Assembly (NCBI GenBank): GCA_028822935.1
Contig: JAPKCM010000002.1
Span: 62,001 to 126,000 of the forward strand
Reading direction: 5' to 3'
Length of the DNA: 64,000 nucleotides
From: Akkermansiaceae bacterium
GTDB taxonomy: Bacteria > Verrucomicrobiota > Verrucomicrobiia > Verrucomicrobiales > Akkermansiaceae
Shown piece by piece: positions 8,240 through 17,987 of this stretch (position 1 is the stretch's first letter; each line of letters begins with the position of its first letter). The notes below the pieces were generated by a model that worked only from the letters and a program-made list of their open reading frames with translations, was not told the origin of the DNA and ran no database searches. Position numbers and translations under genes: made by a program.

Positions 8240-9433
8240 ATGAGTAAATCCTTTATATTCTCTTCGGAATCAGTTGGCGAAGGCCATCCTGACAAGGTTT
8301 CGGATACCATTTCCGACGCTATTCTCGACGCCTGCCTCACGATTGATAAGAACAGTCGTGTTGCTTGCGAGACCTTCGTTAAATCGAACCAAGTTGTTGT
8401 GGGTGGTGAAATTACCATTCCTAAGATCGGAGCTAAGCCGGTTGGCGAGGTGATCAATGTGGAAAAAGTAATCCGCGAGGCGATTCGCGGAATCGGCTAC
8501 GTCAATGACGACGATGTTTTCCACGCAGATAAGATCTTCATTACCAATTTCCTGACAACCCAGTCGGCTGACATTGCCCAAGGGGTCAATGCCTCCAAGG
8601 CGAAAGGTAAGAAGACGGAAGAGCAGGGTGCCGGTGATCAAGGTATCATGTTCGGTTATGCATGTGATGAGACTCCCGAGCTCATGCCTTCTCCCATCAT
8701 GTTCGCTCACCGCCTCGGCAGAAAGCTCACCGAGATCCGCAAGGCCGGCCGTCAGGCCAAGTGGCTCCGCCCGGATGCCAAGTCCCAGGTTGCTGTTGAA
8801 TATATCGATGGTAGGCCCTCTAGGATCGTGAACGTCGTCATCTCCACCCAGCACGCTGCCGGAGTCGACCACGCGACGATCGAGAAGTTTTGCATCGAAA
8901 AAATCGTCAAGAAGGTTCTCCCGAAGAAGCTTCTGACAAAAGACACCGAGTATCTCATCAACCCTACCGGCCAGTTCGTCATCGGCGGCCCTCAGGGAGA
9001 TACTGGTCTCACTGGCCGAAAGATCATCGTCGATACCTACGGCGGCTGGGGACGCCACGGCGGTGGTGCTTTCTCTGGAAAAGATCCCTCGAAAGTCGAT
9101 CGCTCGGCAGCCTACATGGGCCGCTGGGTTGCTAAAAATGTTGTCGCTGCCGGACTCGCAACAATTTGCGAAATCCAGTTTGCCTACGCCATTGGGCACC
9201 CCCAGCCACTCAGCATCAATATCGACGCCTTCGGCACTGGAGATGATGCCAAGATTCTCGCAGCCGTGAAAGAGGTCTTTTTCTTCAAGCCTGCGGAGAT
9301 TGTGAAGCAGCTTGGACTGCTCAAGCCGATCTACTGTGCTTCGACCAACTATGGTCACTTTGGAAGAGAAGATGCCAACCTTCCTTGGGAGAAGGTTAAT
9401 AAAGTAGCGGCGCTGAAGAAGGCGTATAAGTAA
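8240..9433 (+). CDS. metK: S-adenosylmethionine synthetase
   Basis: The protein of 397 residues is full length for MetK. It begins with [20 protein letters not shown] (ATP and methionine binding), carries the loop [12 protein letters not shown] (residues about 130-141), and ends the catalytic core with [19 protein letters not shown]. The enzyme makes SAM from ATP and methionine in the cytoplasm. It is divergent from the ArsR-methyltransferase regulator and upstream of ahcY on the same strand; a small four-helix-bundle gene now separates the two. Its TAA stop overlaps the left heptad repeat described below. Confidence 0.97.
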   Translation: MSKSFIFSSESVGEGHPDKVSDTISDAILDACLTIDKNSRVACETFVKSNQVVVGGEITIPKIGAKPVGEVINVEKVIREAIRGIGYVNDDDVFHADKIFITNFLTTQSADIAQGVNASKAKGKKTEEQGAGDQGIMFGYACDETPELMPSPIMFAHRLGRKLTEIRKAGRQAKWLRPDAKSQVAVEYIDGRPSRIVNVVISTQHAAGVDHATIEKFCIEKIVKKVLPKKLLTKDTEYLINPTGQFVIGGPQGDTGLTGRKIIVDTYGGWGRHGGGAFSGKDPSKVDRSAAYMGRWVAKNVVAAGLATICEIQFAYAIGHPQPLSINIDAFGTGDDAKILAAVKEVFFFKPAEIVKQLGLLKPIYCASTNYGHFGREDANLPWEKVNKVAALKKAYK

Positions 9434-9445
9434 ACAGTTGGCAGT
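9432..9445 (+). repeat. Left 7-bp-periodic inverted repeat of the four-helix-bundle cassette
   Basis: AAACAGTTGGCAGT carries CAGT at 9435 and 9442, exactly seven bases apart. It matches, in inverse orientation, the repeat at 9790-9803 at 12 of 14 positions. It overlaps the last two bases of the metK stop codon. Confidence 0.55.
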
Positions 9446-9446
9446 C

Positions 9447-9722
9447 ATGGAAGTCTCATCCTTTGAGAAACTTAAGGTTTGGAAGCGCGGGTGTCGTCAG
9501 GCACTCGCGATTTACTCGGCCTTGAAAGACACGAAGGATTTTGAGCTGAAAAACCAGATGGAACGGGCTTCGGTTTCGGTTCCTTCAAATATTGCTGAAG
9601 GAGCCGAGCGCAAATCGACTCAGGAATTTATTCGATTTCTCAATATTTCTCTAGGGTTCAATGCAGAGCTTAGAACTCAAATCTACTTAGCAAAAGAATT
9701 GGGTATCATCAATGACGCCTAA
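9447..9722 (+). CDS. Four-helix bundle protein (S23/TIGR02436-like), C-terminally interrupted
   Basis: FEKLKVWKRG, ASVSVPSNIAEG and KSTQEFIRFLNIS are the signature blocks of the four-helix-bundle family first described from 23S rRNA intervening sequences. The family usually has about 115-120 residues, whereas this frame stops at 91. After the TAA (9720-9722) the same frame continues to 9815 with PLIKEAKEISACSKTLSAL, which reads as the missing fourth helix. So a single stop codon has probably truncated it, or it is read through. The gene lies between metK and ahcY and is framed by inverted 7-bp-periodic repeats. An in-frame TTG at 9438 is less likely as a start. Its function is not established; related proteins (Avd) bind nucleic acid in retroelements. 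Confidence 0.75.
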   Translation: MEVSSFEKLKVWKRGCRQALAIYSALKDTKDFELKNQMERASVSVPSNIAEGAERKSTQEFIRFLNISLGFNAELRTQIYLAKELGIINDA

Positions 9723-9786
9723 CCCCTCATCAAAGAAGCAAAGGAAATTTCAGCATGCTCTAAGACATTATCAGCGCTCTCAAAAA

Positions 9787-9821
9787 GAAACTGTAAACTG
9801 TTTACTGCTAACTGAAAACTT
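9787..9821 (-). repeat. Right 7-bp-periodic repeat array of the four-helix-bundle cassette
   Basis: ACTG recurs at 9790, 9797, 9804 and 9811, with a degenerate ACTT at 9818, a strict seven-base period. On the minus strand this reads CAGTnnn, the mirror of the array on the left of the gene. The three intervening bases vary (TAA, TTT, CTA). Confidence 0.65.
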
Positions 9822-9875
9822 CTTCCCACCGCCCCAAAAATCACCAAATAATCAAAAAACCGCCTACCTAATAAA

Positions 9876-11294
9876 ATGTCAGAATACAAAATCAAAGATA
9901 TCGGCCTCGCGGCCTTCGGTCGCAAGGAGCTCGACGTAGCCGAGCACGAAATGCCCGGCCTTATGGCCACTCGTGAGAAGTATGGCCCAGCCAAGCCTCT
10001 CGAGGGCGTCCGCGTCATGGGCTCGCTCCACATGACGATCCAGACTGCGGTGCTCATGGAGACTCTCCGTGCCGTCGGCGCTGATGTTCGCTGGTGCTCT
10101 TGTAACATCTTCTCCACCCAGGACCACGCTGCTGCCGCGATGGTTGAGGCTGGCTACCCTATCTTCGCTTGGAAGGGTGAGACCCTCGAAGAATACTGGT
10201 GGTGCACCTGGCAGGCCCTTCGCTTCCCTAATCCTGCTGGCGGAAATCCTCTTGGTCCACAAATGATCGTCGATGACGGTGGCGACGCAACCCTCCTCAT
10301 CCACAAGGGATACGAACTCGAAGACGGATCCGACTGGGTCAATGAGCCAGCCGCCTCTACCGAGGAAGCCGTCATCAAGGGCCTCCTCAAGGAGATCCAC
10401 GTTGAGTTCCCCGGCATCTTCCACGAGTGGGTTCCCGAACTCAAGGGTGTCTCTGAGGAGACCACCACGGGTGTTCACCGCCTCTACCAAATGCAGCGTG
10501 ATGGAAAGCTTCTCTTCCCGGCGATCAACGTGAACGACTCCGTCACCAAGTCGAAGTTCGACAACCTCTACGGTTGCCGTGAGTCCCTCATTGATGGGAT
10601 CAAGCGTGCTACGGACGTGATGATTTCCGGTAAAGTAGGCGTTGTCTGCGGTTACGGAGACGTGGGTAAAGGATGTGCGCAAGCACTTCGAGCCCAAGGT
10701 GCGCAGGTTGTTGTGACCGAGGTCGATCCCATTTGTGCTCTTCAGGCTGCCATGGAAGGCTTCCGCGTTCTTACCGTTGAAGACACCCTCGGTTGGGGCG
10801 ACATTTACGTCACTACCACGGGTAACTTTAACATCATCCGCGCCGACCACATGGACAAGATGAAAGACCAGGCGATCGTCTGTAACATCGGGCACTTCGA
10901 TAACGAGATTCAGATCGCTGAACTCGAAGCTCTTGATGGCATTCAGAAGCTCAACATCAAGCCACAGGTTGATAAGTATACCTTCAAGGCAGGCAACGCG
11001 ATCTACATGCTTGCGGAAGGCCGCCTCGTGAACCTTGGTTGCGCCACGGGCCACCCAAGCTTCGTGATGTCGAATAGCTTCACCAACCAGACGCTTGCGC
11101 AGATCGTTCTTTGGAAGACCAAGGACACCCGCGAGATCGGAGTTGAAGTTCTGCCCAAGGAGCTTGATGAGGAAGTCGCTCGCCTTCACCTCGAAAAGAT
11201 CGGTGCCAAGCTCACCAAGCTTACGGCTGAGCAAGCGGACTACATTGATGTCAATGTCGATGGGCCATTCAAGCCTTCGCATTACCGCTACTAG
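9876..11294 (+). CDS. ahcY: Adenosylhomocysteinase (SAH hydrolase)
   Basis: The 472-residue protein has the family's N-terminal [23 protein letters not shown] block, the substrate-binding [16 protein letters not shown], and the NAD-binding glycine motif [13 protein letters not shown]. It ends with the conserved C-terminus [10 protein letters not shown]. The enzyme splits SAH into adenosine and homocysteine using tightly bound NAD, relieving inhibition of methyltransferases. With metK and the ArsR-methyltransferase regulator it forms a SAM-cycle locus. It follows the four-helix-bundle cassette and is followed by a strong terminator. Confidence 0.97.
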   Translation: MSEYKIKDIGLAAFGRKELDVAEHEMPGLMATREKYGPAKPLEGVRVMGSLHMTIQTAVLMETLRAVGADVRWCSCNIFSTQDHAAAAMVEAGYPIFAWKGETLEEYWWCTWQALRFPNPAGGNPLGPQMIVDDGGDATLLIHKGYELEDGSDWVNEPAASTEEAVIKGLLKEIHVEFPGIFHEWVPELKGVSEETTTGVHRLYQMQRDGKLLFPAINVNDSVTKSKFDNLYGCRESLIDGIKRATDVMISGKVGVVCGYGDVGKGCAQALRAQGAQVVVTEVDPICALQAAMEGFRVLTVEDTLGWGDIYVTTTGNFNIIRADHMDKMKDQAIVCNIGHFDNEIQIAELEALDGIQKLNIKPQVDKYTFKAGNAIYMLAEGRLVNLGCATGHPSFVMSNSFTNQTLAQIVLWKTKDTREIGVEVLPKELDEEVARLHLEKIGAKLTKLTAEQADYIDVNVDGPFKPSHYRY

Positions 11295-11326
11295 TTTTGC
11301 AAAGAGCTCGCTGAGTTCAATTTTTC

Positions 11327-11361
11327 AAGCCCACGTCGAGTTTTTCTCACGTGGGCTTTTT
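11327..11361 (+). terminator. Rho-independent terminator after ahcY
   Basis: A perfect ten-base stem AAGCCCACGT/ACGTGGGCTT with a 12-base loop is followed by a T-run. It sits 33 bases after the ahcY stop. Confidence 0.85.
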
Positions 11362-11401
11362 GGTGCCTCGACCTTCTCCGGTGTTCTCGATAGAAGACGA
11401 A

Positions 11402-12070
11402 ATGAGCGAAAACCCTTACCTGGCTCCTCAGACCAATCCCATTCAAGAGACCGACGATATCGCACGTCAAATGCAGGGGCTGCAGTGGCCCCTGAGTCTT
11501 TCGTTTAAGATCCTCGCGCTCGCGAGTCAGGCGACGGTGACCGATGCCAATGGCAAGGTGGTTTGTTACACCAAGCAAAAGCTTTTCAAATTCCGCGAGC
11601 ACGTGGAGATTTTCACCGATAAAACCCGCACCACTCTTTTGGCGGAGATCAAGACGAAGAAGATTATCGATTGGTCCGCACGCTATAGCTTCACCGATGC
11701 GCAGGGTGGGGAAATTGGCAGTGTGGGCCGGAAAGGGTGGCGCAGTATTTGGCGGGCGCATTACGAAGTGTTCAATCCTGGGAATGAGTCGATTGAATTC
11801 TCCCTTCGCGAAGAGAATGCGGGGGCGAAGTTCTTTGATAGTCTTTTAGGACAGATTCCCATCGTCGGAATGGCGACGGGTTACTTCTTCCATCCTCGCT
11901 ATGCGGCAACTCGATCTTCCGGAGAAATTGCCATGCGCATGACCAAGCAAGCGGCCTTTTGGGAGGGGAAATTCCTCATCGAAAAGCTGAGCGATCTATC
12001 GGAGCGCGAAGAACTAAACTTGGTGATGTCTTACCTCATGATGGTTCTTCTGGAGCGGAAGCGTGGCTAA
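11402..12070 (+). CDS. LURP-one/scramblase-like conserved protein
   Basis: The protein of about 222 residues starts MSENPYLAPQ. The next segment has the strand pattern of the LURP-one-related (tubby-like) fold: ATVTDANGKVVCYTKQKLF, then FTDKTRTTLLAEIKTKK, then YSFTDAQGGEIGSVGRKGW. The C-terminal part covers membrane-adjacent helices (GQIPIVGMATGYFF). Members bind or perturb lipid, but their role in bacteria is unclear. An in-frame GTG at 11351 lies inside the ahcY terminator, so ATG 11402 is chosen. No signal peptide is seen. The assignment rests on pattern rather than a diagnostic motif. Confidence 0.6.
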   Translation: MSENPYLAPQTNPIQETDDIARQMQGLQWPLSLSFKILALASQATVTDANGKVVCYTKQKLFKFREHVEIFTDKTRTTLLAEIKTKKIIDWSARYSFTDAQGGEIGSVGRKGWRSIWRAHYEVFNPGNESIEFSLREENAGAKFFDSLLGQIPIVGMATGYFFHPRYAATRSSGEIAMRMTKQAAFWEGKFLIEKLSDLSEREELNLVMSYLMMVLLERKRG

Positions 12071-12268
12071 GCGATCAGAAATAGACTGACATCTCTTCTC
12101 TCAAATTGTCAGATCGAAATGCCAGTGGGGAAGAGCACCCTGTGAATACCTCTGAGGATTCCGGTGCAAATGCGGCTCTTAATCTTGGAGAACGAGAGGC
12201 GGCTTGGCGGAGCGCTTGGAGACTGGCGTTTCTCAGGAGGAATTGCGAAAGCTGATTCGTGAGACGAA

Positions 12269-13282
<1,014 letters not shown>

Positions 13283-13363
13283 GCGGGGATGCTTTGAAGC
13301 ATTTTTTGTGGACCAAGGGAAGTTTTTCGAAGGGAGCGGGGGTTCGGAGTTCCGACATCAGAT

Positions 13364-13412
13364 CTCTGACCTCTGACCTCTGACCTCTGACCTCTGACCT
13401 CTGACCTCTGAC
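13364..13412. repeat. Tandem heptanucleotide repeat, 7 x CTCTGAC
   Basis: Seven uninterrupted, identical copies of a 7-bp unit (minus strand GTCAGAG). The array lies between rlmN and a short membrane ORF. It resembles the short tandem heptad repeats seen in other bacteria. No spacer structure exists, so it is not CRISPR. Confidence 0.95.
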
Positions 13413-13419
13413 TCTCGTG

Positions 13420-13527
13420 ATGGAGAACTTTGAAGGTTTCAGCCGTCACTCTGTGGTGGTGATTGGCGGTGTCTTCCTCCTGATTGCCGCTGCTCTGACG
13501 CTCCTTGCGGATGAGAAAAGACGCTGA
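13420..13527 (+). CDS. Possible 35-residue single-span membrane protein
   Basis: ATG to TGA encodes 35 residues: a polar N-terminus, one hydrophobic helix (VVVIGGVFLLIAAALTLLA, about residues 13-31) and a basic end DEKRR. That is the layout of small bitopic membrane proteins with the C-terminus inside. It starts eight bases after the heptad array and ends 21 bases before the amylase start, so it could be the first gene of that unit. No family was recognised. Coding status is uncertain given the size. Confidence 0.4.
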   Translation: MENFEGFSRHSVVVIGGVFLLIAAALTLLADEKRR

Positions 13528-13548
13528 AATCGTAAGCGCTTAATAGGA

Positions 13549-15345
13549 ATGATCTGGCCACCTTGGTTTAAGAGCTGCTTATTGGCGGCGGTGAGTATTT
13601 CGATGAGTCAAGCCGAGCGGGTCAGCATCTATCAGGTGATGCTCCGGCATTTTGGAAACGAGAACAACACGCGGAAATTCGATGGCGACATCAATGAAAA
13701 CGGCTGTGGGAAGTTTTCGGCTTTTTCGGCGAAGGCGCTCTCTGAAATTAAGGCTCTGGGCTTTACCCACATCTGGTTCACGGGTGTGATCGAGCAGGCC
13801 TCGGGGACTGATTATCCCGGGCGTGCGTCGGATGTAAAAGATCTCCTCAAGGGGAAGGCGGGGAGTCCCTACGCGATTCGCGACTACTTCGATATTTGCC
13901 CGGATTATGCCGATGATTCCGCGCGCCGGATTACGGAATTCAAGGCGCTTCTGACGCGTTGTCGCGTGGCTTGTTTGAAGGTCATCATTGATTTCGTCCC
14001 GAACCACGTGGCGCGGAGCTACCACTCGGATGTGAGGCCCAAGCTTTCCTTCGGCGAGGGGGATCAAAAAGGGAAGTTTTTCCACCGCGATAACAATTTT
14101 TTCTACCTCGAAGGCGACGGGCCTTTAGTGCTGCCGACGGGAAATGTTTACGAACCGGAGCGTGAGGATGGCCGGGTGACGGGGAATAATGCCCGCGCCT
14201 GGAAGCCCTCGATCAATGATTGGTATGAGACGGTGAAGCTCAATTACGGGCATGATTATACCAAAGGCCGCGATACCTCGCAGCTTGAGAATTTATCCGA
14301 TGATGAGGTTCCTGACACCTGGAAGAAGATGGATGCCATTCTGGTATACTGGCAGGAAATGGGCGTCGATGGATTCCGGGTTGATATGGCACATATGGTT
14401 CCGATGCCATTTTGGAAATGGGCGCTGGATCGAGCGAAGAAACGGAATGCCGGGGCTTTCTTCGCCGCGGAGGCATATGACACGGATCCAGCGAAGTTGG
14501 TGGATGGCAACGTGCTGGACGCGCTTTTGGCGTCGGGCTTTGACGCGGTCTACGACGACCAGATCTACGACACGCTGATGGCGATTTACGATGGGCTGAA
14601 GTGGGCGAATGATTTCGATTCGATCCTCCAGGGTGGTCGGCTTCATCAATCGCTGCGCTATGCCGAGAATCACGATGAAGTGCGCCTCGCAAGTCCCAAG
14701 ACCTGGGGTGGGCTCGGGATGGAAGTGGGACGTCCGGTGACGGGGCTCCTTTTCGGTCTCGGCCGGGGTCCTACCATGATTTATTCGGGTCAGGAAGTGG
14801 GAGAGCCCGCGAAGGGTCCGGAAGGTTTTGGAGGCGATGACGCGCGTACCACAATTTTTGATTACTGGAGCATGCCAACGCTGAATCAATGGACGAATGG
14901 GGGGAAGTTTGATGGTGGTGGTTTGAGCAACGAGCAGAAGGATCTTCGGCGCTGGTATGGAACGCTTCTCAAAGCGACGGCAGGGCCGGCCTTTACGAAA
15001 GGCGAGTTCTACGGCCTGAATCATGCGAACCAAGGCAACCCCGACTTTGGACGTCTGGAGGGTGAAGGTGCCAGCGGTCACTGGGTTTATGCCTTCCTCA
15101 GGAGTGAGCAGGAGAAAGATGGTGAGACCGTTTTGGTCGTCGTGAATCTGCACCCGACGCAGGATTTTGTGAATGCCTCGGTGGAGCTTCCCGACGATGC
15201 CTTGGACTGGGCAAAGCTAGATGAAGGCTTCGGGGTGAAAGTGTTACTGGCTCAAGAGGAGCCTCAACGAGACGGAAGGCAGCGGGTGCAATTTTGCAAG
15301 CTTGCAAAACTGAGCGTTCAGATGATCGGGCTGAGTTCGAAATAG
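13549..15345 (+). CDS. GH13 alpha-amylase family enzyme, secreted
   Basis: After an N-terminal export signal (SCLLAAVSISMSQA), the (beta/alpha)8 amylase motifs appear in order. Region I is VIIDFVPNHV; region II is DGFRVDMAHM with the nucleophile Asp near residue 276. Region III is FFAAEAYD with the acid Glu near 308, and region IV is AENHDEVR with the transition-state Asp near 375. The protein of 598 residues hydrolyses or rearranges alpha-glucans; subfamily specificity cannot be fixed. The C-terminal 90 residues form a beta domain. It is convergent with the sulfatase gene, five bases away. Confidence 0.92.
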   Translation: MIWPPWFKSCLLAAVSISMSQAERVSIYQVMLRHFGNENNTRKFDGDINENGCGKFSAFSAKALSEIKALGFTHIWFTGVIEQASGTDYPGRASDVKDLLKGKAGSPYAIRDYFDICPDYADDSARRITEFKALLTRCRVACLKVIIDFVPNHVARSYHSDVRPKLSFGEGDQKGKFFHRDNNFFYLEGDGPLVLPTGNVYEPEREDGRVTGNNARAWKPSINDWYETVKLNYGHDYTKGRDTSQLENLSDDEVPDTWKKMDAILVYWQEMGVDGFRVDMAHMVPMPFWKWALDRAKKRNAGAFFAAEAYDTDPAKLVDGNVLDALLASGFDAVYDDQIYDTLMAIYDGLKWANDFDSILQGGRLHQSLRYAENHDEVRLASPKTWGGLGMEVGRPVTGLLFGLGRGPTMIYSGQEVGEPAKGPEGFGGDDARTTIFDYWSMPTLNQWTNGGKFDGGGLSNEQKDLRRWYGTLLKATAGPAFTKGEFYGLNHANQGNPDFGRLEGEGASGHWVYAFLRSEQEKDGETVLVVVNLHPTQDFVNASVELPDDALDWAKLDEGFGVKVLLAQEEPQRDGRQRVQFCKLAKLSVQMIGLSSK

Positions 15346-15350
15346 AGAGG

Positions 15351-16739
15351 CTACTTTTTCGTCGCTTCAGCGAGGCGTTGATCGAGGAGGGTCCTCATTT
15401 GTTTTCGCTGGTCCTCAACTTCGGCATCTTTCGCAAGGTTGTCAAATTGGCCGGGATCTTGATCCATGTCGTAGAGTTCCTCTTCGCCACTGCGATAGCG
15501 CATGTAAGCCCAGCGCTCTCCGCGGAGACTGTGGTGACCATTGACGAGTGAAAGAGCCGCTTTTCGCACACGCACTTTCGGGTCCTTGAGGACGGGGACG
15601 AGGCTTTTGCCCTGTACTGTTTTCGGAATCGGGAGATCGAGGAGGCCGCAGAGGGTGGGGTAGAGATCCATGAGCTCGGCCGGAGAAGTTGTTTTTCCAG
15701 AGGGCATTCCGGGTGCGGCGATGATCATGGGAACGCGGGTCACTTCTTCGTGGAGATTGCTCTTTTGCCAGAATTGGTGCTCGCCGAGGTGGTAGCCGTG
15801 ATCGCTGATGAAAACGATGGCGGTGGTGTCGGTGAGTTTTAACCGGTCCAGTTCATCAAGAACTTTTCCGAGCTGATCGTCCATGTAGGTCACGGTGGCA
15901 TAGTAGGCCGACCACATGCGCTGCTGGTTGGCGGGCCACTTTGAGATGCCAGAGGTTTTACTCATGGTCTTGCTGAGACCGGGCTTTGGGATGTCCTTGA
16001 GGTCGTTCTTAAGGACCTTTGGAAGCGGCATCTTATCGAAGGGATACTTCTCGAAATACTGAGTGGGCGCGACGCTGGGGTAGTGCGGGCGGACGAATCC
16101 GGTGGCGATGAAGAAGGGCTTCTTTTGATGCTTCCGAAGGAGTTCGACGGTTTTTTGGGCGGCTTGCCAATCGGGCTGGTCCGAGCCATCGCCTTGGTAT
16201 TCCACGGAAACAAACATGCGATGAGGCATCTTGGTGGACTGTCGGTTTTCGAGTTCCTTGGTAAAGATATTGAGGTTGAGACAGGCGTAGTCGCCGGGAG
16301 TGTGGGCTTCGAGTCCCTTGGTGTTGAATTTTTCATCCCAGGTGTCGGGGATGTCGAGTCCGTCGGTGCCGGCGATGATATCGCCCGGAACCCGCATGTG
16401 GTAAATTTTTCCGACCCGGGTGCTATGCAGGCCGTGGTCGCGAAAATGTTTCCCCATATTCTGACCGGCCTGCCCTTGATAGCGGCTGTGCATGAAGGAA
16501 AATCTGGAAGGGGCGCACCAAGTGCCCTGACAATAAGCGCGCTCAAAAATCATGCCGCGGGCGGCGAGCCGGTCGATATTGGGCGTGTCGCAGATTTTAT
16601 TGCCGTAACATCCCAGGGCGCTGGCCTTGAGGTCATCGGAAACGATGAGGAGGATGTTTTCGATTTTCGCTTCGGCGGAAAGGAAGCTAAATGCCGAGAT
16701 GAAGATGGGGACGAAAAAGCGTCGCATGGCTCTTCCCAT
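15351..16739 (-). CDS. Sulfatase, iduronate-2-sulfatase-like
   Basis: A signal peptide (about residues 6-24) precedes the metal-binding LLIVSDDL. The sulfatase signature CAPSR follows near residue 73, whose Cys is converted to formylglycine in the S1 class. Further blocks are VGKIYH, GYHLGEHQFW (HxxGE) and a C-terminal YDMDQDPGQFDNL typical of choline/iduronate sulfatase relatives. The length of 462 residues is complete. It removes sulfate esters from glycans, probably in the periplasm. Activation needs a formylglycine-generating enzyme; the only such gene in the window is a pseudogene. Confidence 0.9.
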   Translation of the reverse strand: MGRAMRRFFVPIFISAFSFLSAEAKIENILLIVSDDLKASALGCYGNKICDTPNIDRLAARGMIFERAYCQGTWCAPSRFSFMHSRYQGQAGQNMGKHFRDHGLHSTRVGKIYHMRVPGDIIAGTDGLDIPDTWDEKFNTKGLEAHTPGDYACLNLNIFTKELENRQSTKMPHRMFVSVEYQGDGSDQPDWQAAQKTVELLRKHQKKPFFIATGFVRPHYPSVAPTQYFEKYPFDKMPLPKVLKNDLKDIPKPGLSKTMSKTSGISKWPANQQRMWSAYYATVTYMDDQLGKVLDELDRLKLTDTTAIVFISDHGYHLGEHQFWQKSNLHEEVTRVPMIIAAPGMPSGKTTSPAELMDLYPTLCGLLDLPIPKTVQGKSLVPVLKDPKVRVRKAALSLVNGHHSLRGERWAYMRYRSGEEELYDMDQDPGQFDNLAKDAEVEDQRKQMRTLLDQRLAEATKK

Positions 16740-16767
16740 ACAGGGAAAAGGATGCTGAGCCGATCAC

Positions 16768-17784
16768 TTAAGCGAACTGGCTGAGGAAGCGGGTGTCGTT
16801 CTCGATGAGAAGACGGATGTCGCGGATGCCGTATTGGATCATGGCAAGGCGGTCGAGGCCCATGCCGAAGGCGTAGCCGGTGAGCTGGGCGGGGTCGAAG
16901 GCTTGGTCGCCGCGGCTTTCATTGACCTGGGTGAAGACCGCGGGGTCGACCATGCCACAGCCGGCGACTTCGATCCACTTGGGCGCTTCTCCTTTGACCT
17001 GAAGCTTTACATCGATCTCGAAGCTGGGCTCGGTAAAGGGGAAAAAGTGAGGGCGGAAACGGACTTCGGTGTTTTCGCCAAACATGGCACGGTAGAAAAA
17101 CTCGAGGGTGCCTTTGAGGTCCGAGAGGCGGACGTCTTTGTCGACGTAGAGGCCTTCGAGCTGATTGAAGACCGAGAGGTGGGTGGCATCGATCTCATCG
17201 CGGCGGTAGGCCGAGCCCGGGGCGATGATTTTGATCGGGGGGGCGACCTTTTCCATGGTGCGGATTTGCACGCTGGAAGTGTGGGTGCGGAGGAGCTTGC
17301 CCGAGTCGAAGTAAAAGGTGTCGGAGTCGTTTCGGGCTGGGTGATCAAAAGGGGTGTTGAGGGCGTCGAAGCAATGGAACTCGGTCTCGATTTCGGGGCC
17401 ATCGGCGAGGGCGAAGCCGAGGCGGCGGAGGATCTGGATCGCGCGGTCCTTGACGACTGTCAGAGGATGGAGTGCTCCACTGGGTAGGGTGCGGGCGGGG
17501 AGAGATGCGTCGAGGTCTGCGACAGATGCAGCGTCGGCGGCGTCTTGTAGGGATTGCTTTTGGGTCTCAAGGGAGCCGCCGATCGCTTGACGAGCGGCAT
17601 TGAGAGCGGCGCCGAGTTTGGGCTTTTCCTCGTTGGAGAGGTTGCGCATTTCGCCGGCCAGTGCGTTGAGCGGGCTTTTCTTGCCCAAGAACTTCACGCG
17701 AGCGTCCTCAAGGATCGCCTCCGTGGTAGCGGCTTCGATGGCGGCGAGGGCTTCGGCTTGGATCTGGGCGGCTTGCTCTTGCAT
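16768..17784 (-). CDS. pheS: Phenylalanine--tRNA ligase alpha subunit
   Basis: The N-terminal helical arm contains VKFLGKKSPLNAL. The catalytic class II core shows LPSGALHPLTVV, ALNTPFDHPARNDSDTFYF (motif 2 region), FRPHFFPFTEPSFEID, and motif 3 AFGMGLDRLAMI. An ATG at 17835 would add 17 residues with no family resemblance, so 17784 (MQEQAAQIQ) is chosen. It lies downstream of rpmI-rplT on the same strand, the usual neighbourhood. The partner pheT does not follow: a sulfatase does, 28 bases away. A decayed gene on the other strand now separates it from rplT. Confidence 0.95.
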   Translation of the reverse strand: MQEQAAQIQAEALAAIEAATTEAILEDARVKFLGKKSPLNALAGEMRNLSNEEKPKLGAALNAARQAIGGSLETQKQSLQDAADAASVADLDASLPARTLPSGALHPLTVVKDRAIQILRRLGFALADGPEIETEFHCFDALNTPFDHPARNDSDTFYFDSGKLLRTHTSSVQIRTMEKVAPPIKIIAPGSAYRRDEIDATHLSVFNQLEGLYVDKDVRLSDLKGTLEFFYRAMFGENTEVRFRPHFFPFTEPSFEIDVKLQVKGEAPKWIEVAGCGMVDPAVFTQVNESRGDQAFDPAQLTGYAFGMGLDRLAMIQYGIRDIRLLIENDTRFLSQFA

Positions 17785-17987
17785 GGCGGCGGGAGACTGA
17801 ATTGAGAATGGGGAAGAGTGAAGGGTGAAGTACAAGAAAAACGCCCGATCCTAAGAGGAAAGAGCACTTTTGAAGTTCGTTCCGAGACAGCTTCATTCTT
17901 TCCGTCAGATCTAAATACTTAAAGAATAAATAGTCTGATGAATCGGCAGCATCCGGGATAGTGTCTTCAGCAAGTTCAAATTAGGCC

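Noticed and set aside
9879-11282. A 467-codon open frame antisense to ahcY, and a similar one antisense to metK (8270-9448)
   Set aside because: Both are explained by codon bias of the strongly conserved sense genes.
13364-13412. Heptad array as a CRISPR or attachment site
   Set aside because: Repeats are contiguous with no spacers, and no cas, integrase or tRNA lies nearby.
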